Part shown: piece after piece, positions 53,307 through 58,783 of the stretch
Numbering within the stretch: the stretch's first letter is position 1
Layout of the letters: every line of letters begins with the position of its first letter
NCBI RefSeq assembly: GCF_000423485.1
Contig: NZ_AUIB01000009.1
Span: forward strand, 15,573-74,355
Direction of reading: 5' to 3'
Length of the DNA stretch: 58,783 bases
DNA from: Propionimicrobium lymphophilum DSM 4903
GTDB taxonomy: Bacteria; Actinomycetota; Actinomycetes; Propionibacteriales; Propionibacteriaceae
Notes under the pieces: generated by a model
Told to the model about the DNA's origin: nothing
The model's database searches: none
The model's input: only the letters and a program-made list of their open reading frames with translations
Made by a program: the position numbers and the translations under genes

Positions 53307-53665
53307 CCAACCAGCAAGCAAACCCAGCTAGCCCCATCTATTTAGCCACATGCCCACCTTGGTGTAACCAAAAGCACCCCATCTTGATTAGTGCAGACCA
53401 AGACCCGCTAGCCGATCAACTTGGCGCAAGCGAGCTTATAGACCACGCAACCGAACTAGTTGCAGATAGCCACGGCCTAGCCGTTGAGCTAGTTCAGACC
53501 CAAAAGCTGCAAGGCGACCAGCTCAAAGACCACCCCGCCGCGCTTAACGTCTACATTGACGGGAACACAGCGGCCACAGGCCTAAGCCCCAACGACCTAA
53601 AAGCGTGGAGCACAGCACTACAACTAGCAGCAGACCTAGCCAACGAGGTGACCAAATGGCACTAG
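53303..53665 (+). CDS. DUF6907-like small protein
   Basis: A 120-residue protein overlapping both integrase genes (4 bp ATGA on the left, 10 bp on the right). The N-terminal TCPPWCNQKHP resembles the CP.WC..H segment of DUF6907 proteins of actinobacteria; the C-terminal half (SPNDLKAWSTALQLAADLAN) is helical. Position between two recombinases suggests a role in their control or in directionality, but nothing in the sequence proves this. Confidence 0.6.
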   Translation: MTNQQANPASPIYLATCPPWCNQKHPILISADQDPLADQLGASELIDHATELVADSHGLAVELVQTQKLQGDQLKDHPAALNVYIDGNTAATGLSPNDLKAWSTALQLAADLANEVTKWH

Positions 53666-54786
53666 AAACCAAAGACCAATGGCAAGCAGCGCTAGAAGGT
53701 TGGCAGCGTTCAAAGCAAATGCAAAAGCTAGCCAGTTCTACCCAACACGAATTAATCAAACGGCTAAACCAATTCGCCAAACAGATAACCCCGCTAGGGC
53801 CATGGCAAGTAACCCGAAAAGACATTAATGGCTGGCTAGCCGCTAAAGACCTAAGCGCAAACAGCAGGTACCACCGCAAAGCAGCGCTAAGGAACTTCTA
53901 CAGGTGGGCACAAGCTCAAGGCCGAATAAAAGATAACCCAGCCGATGAAACAGCCCACCCACTTGCCATAGAAGTGCCAAGCGAGTGGCAGAAATCACTA
54001 AACCAATTTGCTACATGGCAAAAATCTAAAGGTCATTCAGCAAACACGTTAAAGAAATACCGAGAAAAGCTAAGCCAGCTAGCGAACGAAACAGGAGCGC
54101 CAACCCCGTGGCGGCTATCAGCAAGCGAGCTAGCAGAATGGATAGGCGGGCATACATGGAGTAGAGAAACCGCAAGACAGGCAAGAACGTGCCTAAGGTG
54201 TTTTTACAGGTGGGCTAACAAATTCGGTTACACGCCAACCAACCCAGCACTAGCGCTAGACCCGGTTAGAACCGTGCCAGCGCTACCAAGACCAGCAAGC
54301 GAAAACGCCTACCACCAAGCACTAGACGAAGCAGGCCCAAGAGTTGATCTAATGCTAAGACTTTCAGCCCAATTAGGGCTAAGGCGTAGCGAAGTGGCAG
54401 CGCTGCACACAAGCGACCTAAACCCTGATAGCTACGGTGGCTATTGGCTAGACGTGTTAGGCAAAGGTGACAAGCGTAGAGCCGTGCCAGTACCAGACGA
54501 GTTAGCCGCCATGATTAAGCAACGGCCTAAGGGCTGGCTATTCCCAAACGGTAAAGGAGGCCACCTAAGCGCCCACTACGTTGGCAAGCTAGTGGCAAAC
54601 ACATTGCCCGAAGGCGTGACTATGCACCAGCTAAGGCACCGTTTTGCAACCAGGGCATACCAAGCAAGCCGCGATATATACGCCGTGCAACAACTTCTAG
54701 GACACTCAAGTCCAGCAGTGACCCAACGATATGTAGCAATAGACCTAGGGCAACTACGCACCGTAGTTAACGCCGTAGCAAGCTAG
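53656..54786 (+). CDS. Second tyrosine recombinase, with duplicated core-binding domain
   Basis: A 376-residue recombinase. ATG 53656 follows GAGGTG. It has two tandem SAM-like core-binding domains: about residues 5-95 (EGWQRSKQMQKLASSTQHEL to ALRNFYRWAQAQGRIKDNPA) and about 105-200 (NQFATWQKSKGHSANTLKKY to CLRCFYRWANKFGYTPTNPA). They resemble each other. Catalytic residues are R in QLGLRRSEVAAL, HQLRHRFATRAY, HSSPAVTQRY (final Tyr). It is encoded in one operon with the first integrase, so the element uses two recombinases or one acts in resolution. Confidence 0.88.
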   Translation: MALETKDQWQAALEGWQRSKQMQKLASSTQHELIKRLNQFAKQITPLGPWQVTRKDINGWLAAKDLSANSRYHRKAALRNFYRWAQAQGRIKDNPADETAHPLAIEVPSEWQKSLNQFATWQKSKGHSANTLKKYREKLSQLANETGAPTPWRLSASELAEWIGGHTWSRETARQARTCLRCFYRWANKFGYTPTNPALALDPVRTVPALPRPASENAYHQALDEAGPRVDLMLRLSAQLGLRRSEVAALHTSDLNPDSYGGYWLDVLGKGDKRRAVPVPDELAAMIKQRPKGWLFPNGKGGHLSAHYVGKLVANTLPEGVTMHQLRHRFATRAYQASRDIYAVQQLLGHSSPAVTQRYVAIDLGQLRTVVNAVAS

Positions 54787-54802
54787 GGCAAAGGTAAAGA
54801 AA

Positions 54803-55513
54803 ATGGCACACGAAAAACTAACTAAGCCAACCAGATACAGGAAAATGGCTAACAACTTCCAAGCTTTCCCAGGCACCGCAGAAATGCTAAGCGCTAAAGG
54901 TGTTACGCGGCTAACAATTACTTGCTGGCACGGCCACAAGGTGGCCCAACTCACCAAATACGGCAACGAACCTTTTTTATTTTTACCCCTATACCGAATA
55001 GGCGACATATTCAACAAAGAAGCTCAAAGGCTAGCGAATCAGGCAGCTAAGCAGATAGAGCAAGCTAGCAAAGCAACAGCCACACCACTAGAACTACCAA
55101 AGTTGCTAAGAGAACTCGACGGCAACCCGCAACCACCCAAACCGGGGCCGGATTACAGCCCGCTAGCGCGTATAACGCCAGACGGTAAAGCCCTAGCTTG
55201 GGCGTGTGTTGCTTGCTTTAAAAGAACCCCAGCCAAGAGAACACGCAGAACACAAGCACGCCGCCATACTGGCAGATTGAAACTATTTAACCTTGCAGCA
55301 ATAGCAGCAGGCCTAAACAAAGGACAACAAGAAACCGTTATAGGCGCAACCGAAAAAGCTAAGCGGCTAGCAATCGACAAATACGACGCATTAAACCCCG
55401 TGCAAGACAGACGGGCAACCGAAATAATGGCTAGGTTGTTGCGATATGCCACATCTCAAGAAATCTATACACGGTGGGAAAAAGACAACTTTGTTATAGG
55501 CAATATGCGCTAA
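54803..55513 (+). CDS. Hypothetical protein of the integrated element
   Basis: A 236-residue, basic protein with no family I recognise. GGTAAAGAAA precedes the ATG, 17 bp after the recombinase gene. Segments of note are VTRLTITCWHGHKVAQLTKY, an Arg/Lys cluster with Cys (WACVACFKRTPAKRTRRTQA) and a helical C-terminus. The basic stretch could bind nucleic acid. A strong terminator hairpin follows at 55541, so it ends the integrase operon. Confidence 0.6.
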   Translation: MAHEKLTKPTRYRKMANNFQAFPGTAEMLSAKGVTRLTITCWHGHKVAQLTKYGNEPFLFLPLYRIGDIFNKEAQRLANQAAKQIEQASKATATPLELPKLLRELDGNPQPPKPGPDYSPLARITPDGKALAWACVACFKRTPAKRTRRTQARRHTGRLKLFNLAAIAAGLNKGQQETVIGATEKAKRLAIDKYDALNPVQDRRATEIMARLLRYATSQEIYTRWEKDNFVIGNMR

Positions 55514-55540
55514 CAGATAAACGCAAGCGTTACCACAAAA

Positions 55541-55580
55541 ACACAAGCGCCTTTAGGTTTTTCGTCTAAGGCGCTTGTGT
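55541..55580 (+). terminator. Strong 13-bp terminator hairpin
   Basis: ACACAAGCGCCTT (55541-55553) pairs perfectly with AAGGCGCTTGTGT (55568-55580), followed by TCGTTTAAGG. It separates the integrase operon from the excisionase-Rep operon. Confidence 0.75.
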
Positions 55581-55736
55581 TCGTTTAAGGCACTTGTTAA
55601 CCTTATTTTCGTCTAGCTCGTAATAGGCCAAATTGCCCCACGGGAGGGCAACGCGGATATTGCCCAACGACTAGAAATCTCAAGCTTGAATGTGCTTGTT
55701 ACCTGAATAGTCCAAAGCGGTCAAAGACTGCCAGGC

Positions 55737-55763
55737 GTTCAGGGCCGTTTTTACGCCCTGAAC
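55737..55763 (+). promoter_or_regulatory. Leader hairpin before the excisionase gene
   Basis: GTTCAGGGC pairs with GCCCTGAAC around CGTTTTTAC, 14 bp before the excisionase ATG. It overlaps the expected leader and could work as an operator or an attenuator. Confidence 0.5.
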
Positions 55764-55777
55764 GAAGGAAAACCGCA

Positions 55778-56008
55778 ATGAAGGACACAGCTAGCACTTC
55801 TACTAACTCACTTGCTACTGACAAACTTTTAACTTGTAGGCAAGCAGCACAATTAGCGGGCATAGATGAACGTTCTATGCGTACGCAGTTTAATAACCGT
55901 CGTTTTGAACTGGTCAAACTTGGCAGACGCATCTATGTGCGAACAAGCACGCTAGAACAATTCGTTAACTCCAACACCTTGCCAAGCGCCAAGGAGATGG
56001 AACAGTGA
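55778..56008 (+). CDS. Excisionase-family HTH protein
   Basis: A 76-residue protein with a MerR/excisionase-type winged helix: LLTCRQAAQLAGIDERSMRT, then RRFELVKLGRRIYVRTSTLE. GAAGGAAAACC precedes the ATG. The first gene of the Rep operon, it could direct excision of the element or regulate replication. It overlaps the next gene by 4 bp (GTGA). Confidence 0.82.
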   Translation: MKDTASTSTNSLATDKLLTCRQAAQLAGIDERSMRTQFNNRRFELVKLGRRIYVRTSTLEQFVNSNTLPSAKEMEQ

Positions 56009-56355
56009 GCTATCTTCTTGAAACCAAAACCAAAGCGCGGCTAGTAGTCGTTGAATCAGATAGCCCAAGAGTTAAGGACGCGCTAGCCAAGTGCCAGACG
56101 CAAGGCCTAGACGCGCTAAACGCCTATCTGCAATACGCGAACGAAGCGCCCAAACCGCTAACTTTCCCATCTTCTAGGCAGCTAAGGCACAAATACGCCC
56201 AACGCCTAAGCAGAAAGGAATTAGCCAGAGGAATAAGGCAATTAATAGCCCTTGAATTGTTAATACCCCTACCCAAAACACCACAAAGCGAAACTGTGCT
56301 AGTGGTCGTGCCGTCTTCCAAGAGCTGCAAAGTGCAGGTGCAAACATGGCGATAA
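56005..56355 (+). CDS. Hypothetical protein of the Rep operon
   Basis: A 116-residue protein, start GTG 56005 with AAGGAGATGG upstream. The middle (FPSSRQLRHKYAQRLSRKEL with ARGIRQLIALELL) looks like a small helix-turn-helix of the kind found in replication accessories. No recognised family. It overlaps the genes on both sides. Confidence 0.55.
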   Translation: MSYLLETKTKARLVVVESDSPRVKDALAKCQTQGLDALNAYLQYANEAPKPLTFPSSRQLRHKYAQRLSRKELARGIRQLIALELLIPLPKTPQSETVLVVVPSSKSCKVQVQTWR

Positions 56356-56663
56356 TCGAAGTCAGGTTAAGCACCGACAAAAAAGGCTTTCATGACCACG
56401 ACGCAGCAAAAGAAGCAATCTCTAAACTACTTTGCGAACTTAACCCCAAAGCCCAAGTAACCGTGATTTTCTCCTTGGATAATCACGACTACGACCAACC
56501 GCACGAATGGACAATAAACCTAATAGCCCAACGGCTAGCGGCTTACCCACTTGTAAAAATTGAGTTCAAAGCCCTTAAAACTTCGGTTGCTGAAAGCTGG
56601 GAACAAGCGCTAAAGACTGCAAGGCAGAAGCTGGCAGGCGCTAAGGCGGTGAAACGTGGTTAA
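56346..56663 (+). CDS. Hypothetical protein of the Rep operon
   Basis: A 105-residue protein with an alternating strand-helix pattern (MAIIEVRLSTDKKG, QVTVIFSLDNHDYD, LVKIEFKALKTSV) and a basic C-terminus (KLAGAKAVKRG). No family is recognised. Overlap with both neighbours (10 and 8 bp) places it in the replication operon. Confidence 0.5.
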   Translation: MAIIEVRLSTDKKGFHDHDAAKEAISKLLCELNPKAQVTVIFSLDNHDYDQPHEWTINLIAQRLAAYPLVKIEFKALKTSVAESWEQALKTARQKLAGAKAVKRG

Positions 56664-57909
56664 ACAAAACCAGCAGCAACAACCACCTTGGCAACTGCCA
56701 GATCTATCAAAGGCCAGCAGCGAGCAAGAACCCCCTTGGGCATCATGGTGGCAATGTCCCGAAGGCCAAGCCGCTAATACTTGGATACCGGCAAACATGG
56801 AAGAAGTATTAGCGGGGAACTTAGAAGCGCCAAAACCAACGATAGCGCCAAGAGAGGACGGCATTTGCCTACTTTACAAAGGAGAAACCCACGCATTTAA
56901 CGGCGAATCAGAATCAGGCAAATCACTAATAGCCCAAGCAATTGCGGCAAGCATAATAAGTCAAGGCGATGATGTTTTATACCTAGATTTTGAATCAAAC
57001 AAAAGAGCCGTAACAAGAAGACTAATAGACATAGGAACACATAAAGAAGACATTGTTAAACACTTTGCATATGTCAGCCCAGATAGCCCACACAACAACC
57101 GCAATATTGACGGAAAACCTACTAGCAACAACTTAGGAATGGCTAGCGAAGTGTTCGAACAGGTCGCACAATTCCCATGGAAATTAGTTGTTATTGACGG
57201 GGTAGAAGCAGCGCTAAGCCTTTATGCGGCAGACTCAAACAGTAGCAACGACGTATGGGCATGGCAGCGCGCGCTACCGATGAAGTTAGCCGAAAGTTCA
57301 GGCGCGGCAGTCGTGCTAATCGACCATGTTGTTAAGAACAAAGACGCTCGGGGACGTTTTGCGGTAGGCAGTCAAGCAAAGTTAGGAGCGATTACAGGAG
57401 TGACTTACCTAATCGAACCGATAAGCCAAATAGGCAAAGGTTTAGAAGGAGAAGTGAAGATACTTCTAGCAAAAGACCGGCTAGGTGATTTAAGGCAACA
57501 TTGCATACCAGAGCGCGAAAACCTATCCAGGATAACCACCGTTAATATCGACTCAACCAGACCAGACGGCCCAATTATTTTCACGTTCCGAACACCGATA
57601 GACGACAAAGGCAACTTTAGGCCTACCGCAATGATGGAAAAGCTATCGAAGTTCATCGAGGAACAAAATAAACGGGGTAATTATCCTCAACAGGGCGCGG
57701 TAACGGATTATCTAAAAGATGTAGGAGTTAAAGGAAGAACCACCACCAAGATTAAAGCGCTGCAAATCTTGATAGATGAAGGATATGTGCGCGCAGACCG
57801 CAAAGGACAAGCGCGACTACATACGAGCCTTAAGCCATATAGGCAGGAAGACGACCCACTATCTGACAGGTATAAGCCCCAACCCAAACTAGTTGAGCAA
57901 CAGGAATAG
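56656..57909 (+). CDS. RepA-like RecA-fold ATPase (replicative helicase type)
   Basis: A 417-residue ATPase, start GTG 56656 after AAGGCGGTG. The RecA-like core (about residues 60-300) has Walker A FNGESESGKSLIAQA near residue 85, DVLYLDFESNKRA, and Walker B KLVVIDGVEAALSLY. GAAVVLIDHVVKNKD and GSQAKLGAITGVTYLIEP follow. This is the arrangement of RSF1010 RepA-type/AAA_25 helicases used by plasmids and integrative elements. The C-terminal ~80 residues form a winged-helix-like region (GAVTDYLKDVGVKGRTTTKI). A palindrome-rich region follows, so the element may replicate on its own after excision. Confidence 0.82.
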   Translation: MVKQNQQQQPPWQLPDLSKASSEQEPPWASWWQCPEGQAANTWIPANMEEVLAGNLEAPKPTIAPREDGICLLYKGETHAFNGESESGKSLIAQAIAASIISQGDDVLYLDFESNKRAVTRRLIDIGTHKEDIVKHFAYVSPDSPHNNRNIDGKPTSNNLGMASEVFEQVAQFPWKLVVIDGVEAALSLYAADSNSSNDVWAWQRALPMKLAESSGAAVVLIDHVVKNKDARGRFAVGSQAKLGAITGVTYLIEPISQIGKGLEGEVKILLAKDRLGDLRQHCIPERENLSRITTVNIDSTRPDGPIIFTFRTPIDDKGNFRPTAMMEKLSKFIEEQNKRGNYPQQGAVTDYLKDVGVKGRTTTKIKALQILIDEGYVRADRKGQARLHTSLKPYRQEDDPLSDRYKPQPKLVEQQE

Positions 57910-57923
57910 AAACACTAAAGATT

Positions 57924-57951
57924 AAGGCGCGGTTATACATAGCCGCGCCTT
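57924..57951 (+). terminator. Terminator hairpin after the repA-like gene
   Basis: AAGGCGCGG (57924-57932) pairs with CCGCGCCTT (57943-57951) around TTATACATAG, 14 bp after the stop codon, followed by ATCTCATGT. Confidence 0.65.
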
Positions 57952-58147
57952 ATCTCATGTCTAAGTGAAATAGAGAACACGGCGTGCAGGTGGCAGCACG
58001 TAGAACGAAGCGCAACCACTCCACACAACCAAAGCTAGGCATTTAGCCACCAACGCTATTCAAGAGCAGCAAAGAAGCAAGGCGGGGCGGTCTGGCAGGT
58101 CAAGGCACGACTTCTAAAAACAATTATTTAGGCCATTCCTTAACAAC

Positions 58148-58215
58148 GTGTCTTAGGTATCTTTCCTATTTTTCCCACCCCTTAAGGGGTGGGAAAAGGG
58201 AAAGATACAAGACAC
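58148..58215. repeat. 68-bp palindrome
   Basis: GTGTCTT, GGTATCTTTCC and TTTTTCCCACCCC on the left pair with GGGGTGGGAAAA, GGAAAGATAC and AAGACAC on the right across a TTAA centre. Arms are about 32 nt with few interruptions. Confidence 0.85.
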
Positions 58216-58504
58216 TAAGGCCCGATCAATTCCGGGAAACAACGGGAAATAGTGGGAAAGATTAAAAATTAAGCCCCAAAAAACACGTTTCAACAATTTT
58301 TTTATGGGGTACGGGAGGGGAGGAAGCCTGTGGGGTCGGAGGTAGTCTAAGGCACTTCAAAAAAATCCCCATCGACGAGCGAACGGCCATGCGACTAGGG
58401 CAAATGCAATGAATCAGGCAGCGAGCAGACACCCCTAAGCCACCTGAATATCTTGCCGTCTAAGCGCCATAACCAAACGTCACCAACCTAAACCCACGTA
58501 GACC

Positions 58505-58537
58505 GCCTATCTTTCCCAGAGTTCGGGAATGATAGGC
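58505..58537. repeat. TATCTTTCCC palindrome, copy 2
   Basis: GCCTATC, TCCC and GGGA, GATAGGC pair around AGAGTTC with small mismatches. The core CTATCTTTCCC is shared with the palindromes at 58148-58215 and 58583-58611. Confidence 0.75.
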
Positions 58538-58582
58538 ATGAATTGAACGCAACAAGCAGACCGCTGAACACTTGCCAAATAC

Positions 58583-58611
58583 CTATCTTTCCCAACGTTT
58601 GGGAAAGATAG
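58583..58611. repeat. TATCTTTCCC palindrome, copy 3
   Basis: CTATCTTTCCCAA pairs perfectly with TTGGGAAAGATAG around CGT. Probably a binding site for an element-encoded initiator or repressor. Confidence 0.8.
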
Positions 58612-58700
58612 ACAAGCAAGGCGGGCAAGTCGTGAACATGTTTATTTAGGCGAATGTTTAACGGCGACTAACAAGACGGTCAGGCCGTTGGTTGGTGGTT

Positions 58701-58755
58701 CATCGTCTGGCAGCTGGCAGGTTGTCCATCGTCTGGGTAGTGGTTCATTGTCTGG
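58701..58755 (+). repeat. CATCGTCTGG direct repeats
   Basis: CATCGTCTGG at 58701 and 58727 and CATTGTCTGG at 58746, embedded in a GGT/TGG-rich tail that runs to the window edge. The array may continue outside. Confidence 0.55.
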
Positions 58756-58783
58756 CTGGTTGGTGGTCAGCTGGTTGGTGGCT

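Larger units (their letters stand above)
57952..58783. other. Non-coding, palindrome-rich region (probable origin or control region)
   Basis: No gene is supported in about 830 bp. Besides the three palindromes listed separately, there are AT-rich tracts (AACAATTTTTTTATGGGG near 58292) and, at the right edge, CATCGTCTGG-type repeats. The layout (Rep-type ATPase followed by AT-rich DNA and repeats) resembles the origin of a replicating element. Confidence 0.5.

Noticed and set aside
51693-58783. A full conjugative element
   Set aside because: No relaxase, TraB/FtsK-type translocase or type IV secretion gene is visible; transfer genes, if any, lie outside the window.

Overview
The window looks like accessory DNA from a mid-GC actinobacterium, most likely Actinomycetaceae-like. 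This rests on protein style, GTG/TTG starts with strong AGGAG sites, actinobacterial phage genes and Lsr2-like motifs, so the lineage is an inference. Two housekeeping-type genes (a pyridoxine/hydroxymethylpyrimidine-type kinase and an MgtE Mg2+ transporter) and a tRNA-Glu lie at 48.3-51.6 kb. Most of the rest is mobile or defence-related.

Layout. (1) 1-10.5 kb, minus strand: a prophage-type replication module with SNF2 helicase (cut by the window edge), VRR-NUC nuclease, AEP primase/D5 helicase, DUF4406, BRO/KilAC antirepressor, family A DNA polymerase, DUF2815, DUF2800, two small proteins, a sigma-like regulator and a 47-aa basic protein. (2) 10.7-19.9 kb, plus strand: a tightly coupled defence operon of an NBR1-Ig-like (FW) domain protein, a HTH protein, type III Mod and Res, and a Hachiman pair (HamA/DUF1837 and HamB helicase). 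(3) 20-25.5 kb: D,D-carboxypeptidase, ABC transporter and two-component system, a cell-wall stress or resistance cassette. (4) 25.6-34.4 kb: truncated large serine recombinases, two diverged copies of a [recombinase C-terminus + PD-(D/E)xK-like gene + repeat] unit, and between them an ABC-F protein, RhuM and an Abi_2 protein with a structured leader. (5) 34.6-40 kb: YefM-YoeB, an ImmA/IrrE-DUF4411 pair, LytTR-DUF3021 and two decayed IS3-family elements. (6) 40.6-44.6 kb: a very large SF1 helicase-DUF2726 fusion with an A7 frameshift, and a BRCT fragment. (7) 44.9-48.2 kb: an ABC-2 exporter whose ATPase and first permease each carry one in-frame stop. (8) 51.6-58.8 kb: an integrated element next to tRNA-Glu, with two tyrosine recombinases, a DUF6907-like protein, an excisionase, a RepA-like ATPase and a palindrome-rich origin-like region. 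It is strikingly rich in CTAG.

How the parts fit. Region 2 combines modification, restriction and the Hachiman nuclease-helicase in one transcription unit. Regions 4-6 add abortive infection, toxin-antitoxin and helicase-nuclease candidates, so the window is a layered defence island that grew by repeated insertion. Two families of dispersed palindromic repeats mark the gene boundaries between 20 and 41 kb. The most promising unexplained signals are the NBR1-Ig/type III/Hachiman operon with an atypical HamA active site, the duplicated recombinase/nuclease units with 14-nt-loop inverted repeats, and an integrase with two Lsr2-like motifs inserted in its core-binding domain.
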